DNA from: Flavobacteriales bacterium | GTDB taxonomy: Bacteria > Bacteroidota > Bacteroidia > Flavobacteriales_G > JALEGO01 | Assembly: GCA_020629755.1 (NCBI GenBank) | Contig: JAHDCS010000018.1 | Coordinates: 1-39,189 of the forward strand | Length of the DNA stretch: 39,189 nt | Reading direction: 5' to 3' | In this document: positions 16,804-26,020 of the stretch, in pieces | How positions within the stretch are numbered: the stretch's first letter is position 1 | How the letters are laid out: each line of letters starts with the position of its first letter | Position numbers and translations under genes: made by a program | Notes under the pieces: model-generated | What the model was told of the DNA's origin: nothing | Databases searched by the model: none | What the model saw: the letters and a program-made list of their open reading frames with translations, nothing else

Positions 16804-17541
16804 ATGCGTATTGTTTATTTTTTGTCTTTTATAGTCTCTGGTTTCTTCACTTTTGCTCAAAGTATTGAAGTAAGTTTTAACGGAGATCTACTTCAAAATA
16901 ATCAAACCATTATTATTAATGGAGATGAAAACCAAACAAGCATAAAAAAAGATTTTGATGTCACATTAAATACTGCAGCCAGTAAAACCATTCGAATGAC
17001 GCGATATGAAGTCACTACTCTTCCTTCTACTTTCGATTACTTTTGTTGGTCTGTATGCGAAATACCTGCTCAAGTAGGTACCAATCCTAGTTGGTCTGAC
17101 CCAAGTGGTGTTTTGCTTGACAATCACACCACTCAAATTTTGTCTGCTTACTTTGTTCCAAATAATCAAACTGGATCAGCCCAGTACAGATATGTACTTT
17201 ATGACGAGAACAACTCGAGCGATTCTATCTCCTTAAACATTGTATTTCAATCAAATCCTACCAGTATAAAAGAAGTGTCTTTTGAAGACACCAACTTTGA
17301 ACTATACCCGAATCCTTCTTCAGGAAAACCTAACTACAAACTTACTTCATCAGCCGCAACAAGAGATTTAAATTTGCGTATCACAAATATGATCGGTGAA
17401 GAGGTTTACGTCTCGTCTTTACATACTATTGAAAAGCAATCTCAATTAGACTTATCTGGCTTAGAAACCGGGCTCTACTTCTATAGCCTTTCATCTACTT
17501 CTGGCAAAGTGATTTTAACCAAGCGCTTGATTATTAAGTGA
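16804..17541 (+). CDS. T9SS type A sorting-domain protein
   Basis: 245 residues from ATG 16804, with signal peptide RIVYFLSFIVSGFFTFAQ. The middle is an Ig-like or beta-sandwich region of unknown function containing FDYFCWSVCEIPAQ. The C-terminal ~80 residues are a type A T9SS sorting domain: FELYPNPSSGKPNYKL, LNLRITNMIGEEVY, LDLSGLETGLYFYSLSS, and a terminal KRLIIK. The protein should therefore be secreted to the cell surface by the type IX system and the domain removed. An upstream TTG would extend it by 3 residues. Confidence 0.88.
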   Translation: MRIVYFLSFIVSGFFTFAQSIEVSFNGDLLQNNQTIIINGDENQTSIKKDFDVTLNTAASKTIRMTRYEVTTLPSTFDYFCWSVCEIPAQVGTNPSWSDPSGVLLDNHTTQILSAYFVPNNQTGSAQYRYVLYDENNSSDSISLNIVFQSNPTSIKEVSFEDTNFELYPNPSSGKPNYKLTSSAATRDLNLRITNMIGEEVYVSSLHTIEKQSQLDLSGLETGLYFYSLSSTSGKVILTKRLIIK

Positions 17542-17598
17542 TTTTTAGAGTTCTTTTCAAAACTAAAATTCAAAATTTTATTCCGCTTTTAGGAATAC

Positions 17599-18312
17599 TT
17601 ATCTCCTCTTTTTAGCTTCAGGCTGAGCATTATCTGCACTAAACTGATAGCCTAGACGCTTCGCGGTGGGCATAGGGCTGTTTTTAGAAATCTCCATCAT
17701 CTCATACACAGATACTTGCTTCATAGTATCATAGGCCGGAATAAACAAATCAAAACCTAAGGCATACATCAGTACCGATTCTAAAATTTTTCTGAGTTCT
17801 TTTTTATCAATCACTGCATTTTGAAAATCGTTATATAAAAACCCCATCTGTCGCTTGCCTTCGACGAAATAATGATTGTCTTTATTTACAAAAATACGTC
17901 CAATTAAATAGCCTAAGTCACGTTGGCGTTCGTATTTAAAAGAGTCTTTTAGAAAATTATATACGTATATAATTCCGCAATATGATCGCATATCGTCTTC
18001 TTGAACATAAGAACTCTTCCACATCGAATGTGAAGTATCAAATTGAAATACATTGGTATGCATTAAAAATACAATAACATCGCCAGCAATAGTGACTCTA
18101 ATTTCATGATTATGGGTAATCTTATAGTCAATCGGGATGTTATTTTTTTCAGCCTCAGGTAAAGACTTTTTAAGCTCTTCAATGGTTTGTTTAATAACCT
18201 CTTGTAAATCTGAAAATACCACCCTAGTGTTTTCAAAGACCTTTTGTTTCATGACAGACTTTGTTGAGATGGTGTCAACTATAGTATTAAAGGGGGTTTG
18301 TTGCTTACTCAT
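17599..18312 (-). CDS. Conserved protein of unknown function downstream of proS
   Basis: 237 residues, no signal peptide or membrane segment. It appears alpha/beta with an N-terminal helix (VFSDLQEVIKQTIEELKKSL) followed by strands (YKITHNHEIRVTIAGDVIVFLMHTNVF), and ends in a basic tail (QPEAKKRR). I recognise no family with confidence. It lies 24 bases after proS on the same strand and is probably cotranscribed with it. Confidence 0.8.
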   Translation of the reverse strand: MSKQQTPFNTIVDTISTKSVMKQKVFENTRVVFSDLQEVIKQTIEELKKSLPEAEKNNIPIDYKITHNHEIRVTIAGDVIVFLMHTNVFQFDTSHSMWKSSYVQEDDMRSYCGIIYVYNFLKDSFKYERQRDLGYLIGRIFVNKDNHYFVEGKRQMGFLYNDFQNAVIDKKELRKILESVLMYALGFDLFIPAYDTMKQVSVYEMMEISKNSPMPTAKRLGYQFSADNAQPEAKKRR

Positions 18313-18336
18313 ACGCTCAAAGGTATAAAATCAAGA

Positions 18337-19806
18337 TTAATACGCTTTAGCGAATACTACTTTTTGAGTAGATGGTTTGCCCGTTAATATACACGCGCCT
18401 TGCTCCTTGATCTGTTCAAGCGGAATACAACGAATGGTGGCTTTGGTTTGTTTTTTAATCTGCTCTTCTGTTTCAGCACTACCATCCCAGTGCGCGTAAA
18501 CAAAGCCTCCTTTATCTAAAGCTGATTTAAACGCTTCAAAATTCTCAGGATGGCTTACCGTTTTTTGCATGCGCTCTTTACTTTTTTGAAGGAGCTCTTC
18601 TTGTATTTTAGGCAATAACGCTTCTATTTCAGCTACTGCAGCGGTAAAAGAAACACTTTTCTTTTCTGATGTATCTCTTCTGGTGATTTCAATGGTGCCA
18701 TTTTCTAAATCACGCGCACCAAGAGCTAAGCGAATAGGCACGCCTTTAAATTCGTACTCTGAAAATTTCCAACCTGGCTTATGCGTATCTCGATTGTCGT
18801 ATTTAACGCGTATGTTTTTTTCTTTTAGCTCTTTTATTAGGGGGGATAAAGCATCCGAAATGGTTCTAAGCCCTTCTTCTCCTTTATAAATGGGGATGAT
18901 AGCCACTTGTATAGGGGCTAATTCAGGAGGTAAAACAAGTCCTAAATCATCAGAATGCGACATAATAAGTGCACCCATTAATCTTGTACTCACACCCCAT
19001 GAGGTGGCCCAAACATAATCTTGCTTACCTTCTTTAGACGCAAATTTCACATCAAAAGCCTTGGCAAAATTTTGACCTAAGAAATGTGAAGTACCCGCCT
19101 GCAAAGCCTTTCCATCTTGCATTAGTGCTTCAATACAATAGGTGTCTAGTGCACCTGCAAAACGTTCAGATTCTGTTTTTCTGCCTTTTAAAACAGCTAC
19201 TGCCATAAATTTTTCGACAAATTCAGCATACACATCAAGCATTTTTTCAGTTTCTTCGACAGCTTCTTGTTTGGTAGCATGGGCTGTATGTCCTTCTTGC
19301 CATAAAAATTCTGCTGTTCTTAAGAAAAGACGTGTCCGCATCTCCCAACGCACCACATTAGCCCACTGATTGACCAATATGGGTAAATCTCGATACGATT
19401 GAATCCATTTTTTATAGGTATTCCAGATAATCGTTTCAGAGGTTGGGCGCACAATAAGTTCTTCTTCAAGTTTTGCCTGAGGATCAACGACCACACCTCC
19501 ATCAGGATCGTTTTTTAAACGGTAGTGGGTCACTACTGCACATTCTTTAGCGAAGCCTTCTACATGATCGGCTTCTTTGCTTAAATAAGACTTGGGTATA
19601 AAAAGCGGAAAATAGGCATTTTGATGGCCTGTCTCTTTAAACATTTTGTCTAACTGAGCCTTCATCCTCTCCCATATGGCATATCCATAAGGTTTAATAA
19701 CCATGCATCCTCTTACATCAGAATTTTCAGCTAAATCGGCACGTTTTACAATTTCATTGTACCATTCTGAATAATTTTCAGATCGCTTTGCAAAGTTCTT
19801 AGCCAT
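18337..19806 (-). CDS. proS: Prolyl-tRNA synthetase (short, archaeal/eukaryote-like type)
   Basis: 489 residues, the length of the class II ProS form without the bacterial editing insertion, common in Bacteroidota. Signature regions: [22 protein letters not shown] at the N-terminus, [57 protein letters not shown], and an anticodon-binding domain from about residue 290. The ATG at 19806 fits homologues. A GGGGGGAT motif lies on the antisense strand. Confidence 0.96.
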   Translation of the reverse strand: MAKNFAKRSENYSEWYNEIVKRADLAENSDVRGCMVIKPYGYAIWERMKAQLDKMFKETGHQNAYFPLFIPKSYLSKEADHVEGFAKECAVVTHYRLKNDPDGGVVVDPQAKLEEELIVRPTSETIIWNTYKKWIQSYRDLPILVNQWANVVRWEMRTRLFLRTAEFLWQEGHTAHATKQEAVEETEKMLDVYAEFVEKFMAVAVLKGRKTESERFAGALDTYCIEALMQDGKALQAGTSHFLGQNFAKAFDVKFASKEGKQDYVWATSWGVSTRLMGALIMSHSDDLGLVLPPELAPIQVAIIPIYKGEEGLRTISDALSPLIKELKEKNIRVKYDNRDTHKPGWKFSEYEFKGVPIRLALGARDLENGTIEITRRDTSEKKSVSFTAAVAEIEALLPKIQEELLQKSKERMQKTVSHPENFEAFKSALDKGGFVYAHWDGSAETEEQIKKQTKATIRCIPLEQIKEQGACILTGKPSTQKVVFAKAY

Positions 19807-19819
19807 AACTATTTTTTTG

Positions 19820-19827
19820 CAAAATTA
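19820..19827 (-). promoter_or_regulatory. Candidate -7 box for proS
   Basis: On the minus strand TAATTTTG, an exact TAnnTTTG match, 13 bases before the proS ATG. No -33 TTG at the expected distance. Confidence 0.4.
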
Positions 19828-19889
19828 AGAAAAGGTTTAGTAATAGCTTGTTAGAAACTTCTTCTTAGAGCTAAACTGATAAAATCGCT

Positions 19890-20450
19890 CTAATACTCCA
19901 CATTGCTAAAGGTGCCAAAAAAATGCTTTTTTTCACCTGTTTGAGCACTATAAACAATAAAATTAAAATTTCCTGAAATAGTTCTGGCTTCTTTATCATT
20001 TTCAAATACCTCTACAAACCCCGCAGGCTCATCTGGCACATTCACCGACGAATATGAAATGCTTTCTTTAAAAAAAGACCCTATTGCTCTATCACAATAG
20101 ACGGTATCTCCATATAAAAAACACTCAGTATACACCCCATCGCCATCTGAATTAGTGTCGTAAATCTTTGTTTTCACATCAAATTCTGGCGCATCTTGAA
20201 ATTGCCAGTTGGTAATTGAAATGATAAATATACCATCATCAACACTTGATTTTATATCTAATCGCTTGCCTGTGACATCCCCCTGAAAAACACTATCTAA
20301 TGAATTTTCAAAAGCCGTAACATTGTAGCTTAGACTATCTAAGGTAACCGCGACAACATTACCTGGATTTTCGATTTCTTTGACTTTAGAACAAGAAATC
20401 AAAACGACCAATAGAAGAGCAGTTAAACTAATTTTTAGATGATTTGTCAT
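19890..20450 (-). CDS. Lipoprotein of unknown function
   Basis: 186 residues from ATG 20450, with lipobox LLLVVLISC (Cys20). Longer in-frame starts give no sensible signal. The mature part is beta-rich and contains two close Cys (ECFLYGDTVYC) that may pair, and the C-terminus reads ISGNFNFIVYSAQTGEKKHFFGTFSNV, which resembles the last strands of small Bacteroidota lipoproteins of the DUF6252 kind. That match is a recollection and weak. It is divergent from the gene at 20666, with about 215 bases between them. Confidence 0.78.
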   Translation of the reverse strand: MTNHLKISLTALLLVVLISCSKVKEIENPGNVVAVTLDSLSYNVTAFENSLDSVFQGDVTGKRLDIKSSVDDGIFIISITNWQFQDAPEFDVKTKIYDTNSDGDGVYTECFLYGDTVYCDRAIGSFFKESISYSSVNVPDEPAGFVEVFENDKEARTISGNFNFIVYSAQTGEKKHFFGTFSNVEY

Positions 20451-20613
20451 AAAAATGAAATATATCTTGACACAAAGAAACAACATAATTCTACACATGT
20501 AAAGTTCTTTGAAGTAAAAAACAAGTTTTACACTGCATAAACAACTGATTTTACATAGTTTATGTGCGTTATTCTTTAACATTACTTATCTTTACTGTGC
20601 TGAGTGGTGCGCC

Positions 20614-20633
20614 TGTGCCTTTTTTATGGCACA
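20614..20633 (+). other. Leader hairpin upstream of the aromatic/Arg-Ser-rich gene
   Basis: TGTGCC (20614-20619) pairs with GGCACA (20628-20633) over an 8-base loop, followed by CTTTTTG. It lies 32 bases before the ATG at 20666 and could be a leader hairpin or a weak terminator. The rest of the 20451-20665 gap shows nothing I can name. Confidence 0.3.
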
Positions 20634-20665
20634 CTTTTTGCAATACTTGTAACAAAATAATGATT

Positions 20666-22201
20666 ATGAAAGCTTTAAATTACATACTTTTAGGATTTTT
20701 AAGTGTTTTATCATTGAATGGGATTGCTCAAGAATATGATGACATCTATTATAATGCAGACGATCGCGTATACGATCAGAACAATGCTAACAACTCTGTA
20801 ATCAATGTCCCTGAAAGCGAATATGGGTCAAACGGAAATGCGCGTTACTCAGATGGCAACCCTTCTGAGACAGAGGTAATCGAAACAGAAGATGGCACTA
20901 CCATAGTTAATAATTATTACAATGGCGATAATTATGATTTTGATACTGACGACTACTACGATTATGCTTATTCTTCTAGAATTAGACGTTTTCATAGACC
21001 TATTGCCACTTATAGTTATTACGACCCATTTTACACTAATATGTATTGGTATAACTACGACCCTTTCTTTTATGGCTCTAGTATTTATTTAAGTTATAAT
21101 TTCTGGAGACCACGTCCGTGGAGATTTAATGCAGGATGGGGTTGGAACTCTTGGAATGCCTACAATAATTTTTCTTGGGGATACAATTTTGGATGGAGCC
21201 CCGGATGGTCTGGATACTACGCATCTAGTTTTGTAAATCCTTGGGGATTCAATAACTGGGGGTTTAATAATAACCCATGGGGATACCATGCTGGGTACTG
21301 CGCAGGGTTTTCTAATGGATATAACCTTGGGTACAACAACTTTTACTACGACAATAGCTACTACAACAGTTTTGATGCTAATAGTGTAAACAATCACTAT
21401 TACGGCCATCGTTCTAATACTACCTCTAACACAAATTACTCACACAGAGGCGTAGGTGAGGCGTATGTCAATGCCACTGGCAAAAAAGGTGTTAACACAG
21501 CATTTGCATCAAAAGATATTGCGGCTGCCACAAGAAGTGTTAATGTAAAACCAAAAACTGTTGGTACTGTGAAATCTAGAGGTACAAGCGTTAATACGCC
21601 AAGAAAAGAAGTTAATGCACCTAGAAATTATAGCACTACAACTCCTGTGTCTACTACACCTAAGGCTGTTTCAAGACCAAAGTCTACAGCTGTAACTAGT
21701 CCTGCTTCGCCAACTAGACCCAGAACCATTAATTCTAGAGATGTCAACAGACCATCTAGATCTAACGGAACTACAGCACCTAGAAATGTTTCAACACCAA
21801 AAGTTGTAACTCCGAGCAGGAACAGAAACACCTCTATTCCTAGCGGGCCAAGGTTTGAACCTTCTAAGTCTAACAGAAGTTATTCAAGACCGTCTAACGG
21901 AAGCTACAATAGAAGCTCTAGTCCTTCTTCTAGACCTAGAACGACAAGTCCTGAAAGAAACAGAAGCAAAGAGTATTCTACGCCCAATAGAAATAAGAGC
22001 TATAAAAAAGGGTCTTCTGGCAGCAGAAACTCTAACTTTTCTGGATCTAGTAGATCTAACTCTAGAAGTTACTCTACGCCTAGCAGATCATATTCGAGAA
22101 GCGGATCAAGCGGAAGCAGCTCAAGATCATACTCTAGATCTTCAGGCAGCAGTAGAAGTTCGTCTGGAACAAGCTCTGGATCAAGACGAAGCGGTAGATA
22201 A
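20666..22201 (+). CDS. Secreted aromatic- and Arg/Ser-rich low-complexity protein
   Basis: 511 residues from ATG 20666 with signal peptide ALNYILLGFLSVLSLNGIAQ. Three zones follow: an acidic Asp/Asn/Tyr stretch; a Trp/Tyr/Asn/Gly-rich zone (about residues 105-250, e.g. RFNAGWGWNSWNAYNNFSWG and WGFNNWGFNNNPWGYHAG); and from about 300 a Pro/Thr/Arg then Arg/Ser-rich basic tail ending SGSRRSGR. Similar proteins occur in Bacteroidota beside outer-membrane genes, but I know no function. The strongly cationic end could bind polysaccharide, LPS or nucleic acid. It precedes the FadL-like gene by 32 bases. Confidence 0.8.
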   Translation: MKALNYILLGFLSVLSLNGIAQEYDDIYYNADDRVYDQNNANNSVINVPESEYGSNGNARYSDGNPSETEVIETEDGTTIVNNYYNGDNYDFDTDDYYDYAYSSRIRRFHRPIATYSYYDPFYTNMYWYNYDPFFYGSSIYLSYNFWRPRPWRFNAGWGWNSWNAYNNFSWGYNFGWSPGWSGYYASSFVNPWGFNNWGFNNNPWGYHAGYCAGFSNGYNLGYNNFYYDNSYYNSFDANSVNNHYYGHRSNTTSNTNYSHRGVGEAYVNATGKKGVNTAFASKDIAAATRSVNVKPKTVGTVKSRGTSVNTPRKEVNAPRNYSTTTPVSTTPKAVSRPKSTAVTSPASPTRPRTINSRDVNRPSRSNGTTAPRNVSTPKVVTPSRNRNTSIPSGPRFEPSKSNRSYSRPSNGSYNRSSSPSSRPRTTSPERNRSKEYSTPNRNKSYKKGSSGSRNSNFSGSSRSNSRSYSTPSRSYSRSGSSGSSSRSYSRSSGSSRSSSGTSSGSRRSGR

Positions 22202-22233
22202 TCACAGATATTTCATCTATAAAAAAAGAAACG

Positions 22234-23679
22234 ATGACTATTTTTAAAAAAATATGCCCTGGGATACTTATGCTCAGTCTTTTCTCAGGGCTTGGTGCAC
22301 AAAACCAAGACGATGCTTTATTGTTTTCAAGATTTGATTTAAACGGCACTGCCCGATACAACGCGATGGGAGGTGCTTATAATGCACTAGGGGGTGATTT
22401 TTCTGCTATACATGTAAATCCGGCTGCTGTGGGGGTATTTAGAAAAAGTAGAATGGGTTTATCTATGTATTTAAATCTTAATAATACCACGGCTACTCAT
22501 TTCAATACCGATGCCTTTGACGCAAAAAACACCTTTAAAATATCCAATGTCGGATTTGTGATTGCCAACAATAGAAACAAATCTAAATGGAGAAACAGTT
22601 CTTTTGGCGTTAGCTTTTCTAAACTCACTGAATTCAACCAAAACATTCATGTAAGTGGCGTTAACCCATCAAGTTCTCTACTAGATATGCACAGAGATGA
22701 TATTGCTGATCGCGGAATTAATAACGCGGATCCATTTGGGGCTTTACTCTCTTGGGATAGTTATTTGATCGATGTGGATACTACTACTGGTGATTTTTTC
22801 TCTCAGATTCAAAATTATAATCAAAAACAAGATCTATTTGTAGAAAAAAAAGGAGATATGCGAGAAGTTGTGATTGCTTATGGCGGCAACTATGATGATA
22901 AGCTTTACATAGGAGGTAGTTTAGGCTTATTAAGCGCGCGCTATCAAACAAATGAATATTACAGTGAAACAGTTAGTGAACTCGATACTTTAACCTTATT
23001 GAATCAATTTAATTTTCAAAATAATCTTTCATCATCAGGCGGAGGAGTTCGGGCTAGTATTGGTGCCATCTATAGACCTCATAAATCTGTTCGTTTGGGC
23101 GCCAGTATAAACTCGGGTGCAAATCTTAACATTTCTGATGATTTCTTTACCTCTGTAAATGCCAATTACGACACCATCAACTACAGTTATGATGCGCCTA
23201 CCGGATCTTTTGATTATGTAATTCGCACACCATTTAGAGCCAATGCGGGTTTGTCTTATATTTTTCGTAAATATGGTCTGATAAGTGTTGATTACGGCTA
23301 TGTAAATTTCAATCGTTTGAACATGCGTTCAGACCCTAGAGAAATTTATGCTTTTCACAATGAAAACAACGCCATTAAAACCCTTTATAAAGCACAGCAC
23401 ACACTTAGAGTAGGCCTTGAAGCTCGTTTAAACCCTGTGTCGTTGCGTCTAGGGTATTCACAATTTGGCAACACCTTACAAGATGGTTTTGGGGACAATA
23501 GTTTTGAAAGATATTCTGCAGGCATTGGGTTTACAAAAAAGGTATTTTATGCCGATTTTTCTGGCTCTATTTCTTCTCAAAACAGCACATTATATCTGTA
23601 TGACCCTAGTTATATTCAGGCAAGTAGATTAACAAGTGACAACCTAAGATTTATACTCAGTTTTGGGTTTCGGTTTTAA
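22234..23679 (+). CDS. OmpP1/FadL-like outer-membrane transport protein
   Basis: 481 residues with signal peptide ending GLGAQ. The first strand region, SRFDLNGTARYNAMGGAYNALGGDFSAIHVNPAAVGVFRKS, has the FadL-family pattern in which NPA marks the hatch region. The body alternates hydrophobic strands and the last residues are FILSFGFRF, a classic barrel end. It may take up hydrophobic compounds. Its 3' end overlaps convergent engB by 23 bases, and it is probably cotranscribed with the preceding low-complexity gene. Confidence 0.83.
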   Translation: MTIFKKICPGILMLSLFSGLGAQNQDDALLFSRFDLNGTARYNAMGGAYNALGGDFSAIHVNPAAVGVFRKSRMGLSMYLNLNNTTATHFNTDAFDAKNTFKISNVGFVIANNRNKSKWRNSSFGVSFSKLTEFNQNIHVSGVNPSSSLLDMHRDDIADRGINNADPFGALLSWDSYLIDVDTTTGDFFSQIQNYNQKQDLFVEKKGDMREVVIAYGGNYDDKLYIGGSLGLLSARYQTNEYYSETVSELDTLTLLNQFNFQNNLSSSGGGVRASIGAIYRPHKSVRLGASINSGANLNISDDFFTSVNANYDTINYSYDAPTGSFDYVIRTPFRANAGLSYIFRKYGLISVDYGYVNFNRLNMRSDPREIYAFHNENNAIKTLYKAQHTLRVGLEARLNPVSLRLGYSQFGNTLQDGFGDNSFERYSAGIGFTKKVFYADFSGSISSQNSTLYLYDPSYIQASRLTSDNLRFILSFGFRF

Positions 23680-24274
23680 ATAACTGGTTTAAATCATCGA
23701 TATACTGCAGCAGTTCTTCTCGCCCATAAGAGGTTATAGAAGAGGTGGTAAATATATTGGGAAGCCCATCAAAAAACACCTTTAGTTTTTTTACATATTT
23801 GGCTTTGTTTTTTCCCCACTCACGTGACGACAACTTGTCGTGTTTGGTAAAGACAATCACAAAAGGTATTCTTTTTTGCGCCATCCAATACATGAAATCT
23901 GTATCGTTTTTTTGTGGCTCTAAACGTGCATCCACCAAAACAAAAGTACACATTAACCGCTCTCTTTTTTCAAGATAATTTTTGGTTTCTTTGATCCATT
24001 TTGCTCGGTCTTTTTTAGAAACCTTTGCATATCCATATCCTGGTAAATCAACTAAATACCAAGCATTATTCGCTAAAAAATAATTAATCAGTTTTGTTTT
24101 TCCAGGCGTGCCCGAGGTTTTGGCTAATCCCTTATGATTAAAGAGCATGTTAATGAGGGATGACTTGCCTACATTAGACCTTCCGATAAATGCATATTCA
24201 GGTAAATTCTGTTTTGGACAATCTAAAATTGATGCCGCACTTTTTACAAAAACTCCTTCAATTTTTATACTCAT
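23657..24274 (-). CDS. engB: Ribosome-biogenesis GTPase EngB/YsxC
   Basis: 205 residues with the complete small GTPase set: GRSNVGKSS (31-39, G1), G3 DLPGYGYAKV, G4 TKHDK, and a late TSSITSYGREEL. The N-terminal EYAFIGRSNVGKSSLINML is diagnostic of EngB, which acts in large-subunit assembly. It overlaps the preceding alpha/beta hydrolase gene by 4 bases. Confidence 0.95.
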   Translation of the reverse strand: MSIKIEGVFVKSAASILDCPKQNLPEYAFIGRSNVGKSSLINMLFNHKGLAKTSGTPGKTKLINYFLANNAWYLVDLPGYGYAKVSKKDRAKWIKETKNYLEKRERLMCTFVLVDARLEPQKNDTDFMYWMAQKRIPFVIVFTKHDKLSSREWGKNKAKYVKKLKVFFDGLPNIFTTSSITSYGREELLQYIDDLNQLFKTETQN

Positions 24275-25035
24275 CCCTCCAAAAAACCTCTAGACAAATA
24301 CCACTTATACAGCATTTGATTGAAAACATCAGCATGCTCCATCATAGGGGCGTGCCCACATTTATCGATCCAAAATAACTCAGAATCAGGTAATTTTTCT
24401 TCAAATTCTACAGCCACCTCAGGAGGTGTAATCGTGTCATTTTTGCCCCAAATTAAACAGGCAGGCGTCTGAATTAAAGAAAGTTGCTTGCGCATGTTAT
24501 GCCGAATAGCCGATTTTGCATAATGCAGAATCCGAATCAACTTTTCTTTATTGTTAACTACTTCAAAACAATTGTCTACCAATTCATCTGTGACCATATT
24601 TGGATCGTAGAATGTTTTTTGAATGCGTTCACGCAAAAACGATTTGTCTTCTCGCCTTGGAAAACTTCCGCCAAAGGCATTTTCATATAACCCACTACTC
24701 CCTGTAAGTACTAAACTTTTTATTTTTTGAATATCCTTTACGGCATATACAAGCCCCACATGTCCGCCCAAAGAATTGCCTAATAAATGTACTTTGGTAA
24801 ACTTTTTGTAATTGATAAAGTCTTTTAAATACTCTGCGAGTGATTTAATATTAGACGATAAAATAGGCAATGTATACAAAGGCAATTGAAGCGTATATAC
24901 TTGAAAATAATCTGAGAATTTTGACATCAAAGGACCAAAATTGCTTAAATCTCCGAACAGTCCATGCAATAAAATAAGAGGTTCGCCTTGCCCTTTACAA
25001 GAAAAGGTGAATTTATCTTCAGTGGTAACATTCAT
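24271..25035 (-). CDS. Alpha/beta-fold hydrolase
   Basis: 254 residues. Oxyanion-loop motif LLHGLFGD near residue 22, nucleophile elbow GNSLGG with Ser88, the acid probably in IWGKNDTITP, and the catalytic His in GHAPMMEH (about residue 228). There is no signal peptide, so it is cytoplasmic. The substrate is unknown. It overlaps by 4 bases both the LysM gene before it and engB after it, forming a tight three-gene operon. Confidence 0.9.
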   Translation of the reverse strand: MNVTTEDKFTFSCKGQGEPLILLHGLFGDLSNFGPLMSKFSDYFQVYTLQLPLYTLPILSSNIKSLAEYLKDFINYKKFTKVHLLGNSLGGHVGLVYAVKDIQKIKSLVLTGSSGLYENAFGGSFPRREDKSFLRERIQKTFYDPNMVTDELVDNCFEVVNNKEKLIRILHYAKSAIRHNMRKQLSLIQTPACLIWGKNDTITPPEVAVEFEEKLPDSELFWIDKCGHAPMMEHADVFNQMLYKWYLSRGFLEG

Positions 25036-25961
25036 GGGCGTAATTTAAGTCTAGTCCCTTCTGTTAAGACAGAGTATTTGGTAATAGAATTATAATAACA
25101 CAAACGTTCTAATTTAATGCCATATTTTTGAGAGATCAGCCATGGGGTTTCATTTTTTTGCACAACATGCTCTTTCTGCTTTGCTTTTCTTCGCTTTGGC
25201 TGAAGGTAAATAATCGTACCTTCCGCAATGGCCTGATCTTGTTCTAGATTGTTGTAGCGTTTAATTTGCCAAATACCCATGTTTTGACGAGAGGCTATAA
25301 TAGAAGGGGTGTCGCCTCTCTGGGCATAGGTATATTTAATGTTGTTTTTACTGACAAATACTTTTTTAGAGGTAATACCTTCTCGAGGCTTTGCGACATC
25401 ATCGAGTTTCGTATAATTATTGTTGGCTGCTCTTGAACTGGCAATGGTTTGCTGACGATCGAACGCGTAGAGTTCATTTTCTTCGATCAGTTTAATGAGT
25501 AAATCAGGGTACTTTGGATTGGTGGCGTATCCGGCCTGCTTTAAGCCATAAGCCCATGCCACATAATCAGTAGGACGCAAATCAAATAAAAACGCATAGC
25601 GGTTACGGGTGCTCAAAAACTCTGAATGGTCTTTAAAGGACTGGTGCGGATTTCTATACTTTCTGAAGCACTCATTTTTAGCATCGTCGTCTTGAATAAA
25701 GGTGGGACCATCCCAGTCGTGACACTTAATACCAAAATGATTATTGGCATACCGAGCCAAAGGGCTATTGCCGTCTCCGCTTTCTAAAATACCTTGTGCG
25801 AGGGTGATGCTTGCGGGTATACCTGTGCGGTTCATTTCTTTAACAGCCTCATCTTTATACATATTAATATACTCTGCGCGGCTGTAAACACGGTCTGAAG
25901 GTTGCCCTAAAAGCACTAGACTACTTAAAAAAATAAACGCACCCAAAAGCAGTTCTCTCAT
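25032..25961 (-). CDS. Glucosaminidase (GH73-like) with LysM domains
   Basis: 309 residues from ATG 25961, signal peptide ELLLGAFIFLSSLVLLGQ. The catalytic part (about 25-175) has the mannosyl-glycoprotein endo-beta-N-acetylglucosaminidase pattern GIPASITLAQGILESGDGNS with Glu60 as the likely acid, then NNHFGIKCHDWDG and DHSEFL. The C-terminal part carries two LysM-like repeats (YTYAQRGDTPSIIASRQ and HVVQKNETPWLISQKYGI) that bind peptidoglycan. Likely role is cell-wall remodelling or septum splitting. Confidence 0.9.
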   Translation of the reverse strand: MRELLLGAFIFLSSLVLLGQPSDRVYSRAEYINMYKDEAVKEMNRTGIPASITLAQGILESGDGNSPLARYANNHFGIKCHDWDGPTFIQDDDAKNECFRKYRNPHQSFKDHSEFLSTRNRYAFLFDLRPTDYVAWAYGLKQAGYATNPKYPDLLIKLIEENELYAFDRQQTIASSRAANNNYTKLDDVAKPREGITSKKVFVSKNNIKYTYAQRGDTPSIIASRQNMGIWQIKRYNNLEQDQAIAEGTIIYLQPKRRKAKQKEHVVQKNETPWLISQKYGIKLERLCYYNSITKYSVLTEGTRLKLRP

Positions 25962-26006
25962 AGTACAATAATACATAAAGTTTTCACATATTAACTTGAT
26001 GGGGCT

Positions 26007-26014
26007 TACCTTTG
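26007..26014 (+). promoter_or_regulatory. Candidate -7 box for the polytopic membrane protein gene
   Basis: TACCTTTG, an exact TAnnTTTG match, only 6 bases before the ATG at 26021; a transcript from it would be nearly leaderless. No -33 TTG. Confidence 0.25.
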
Positions 26015-26020
26015 TGATAG

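Noticed and set aside
21089-21409. 106-codon open frame on the minus strand inside the aromatic-rich gene
   Set aside because: Shadow of a biased-composition gene; no start context and Val/Ile-rich nonsense composition.
21855-22247. 130-codon open frame in another frame over the Arg/Ser-rich tail
   Set aside because: Overlaps a better-supported gene and arises from repetitive AGA/TCT codons.
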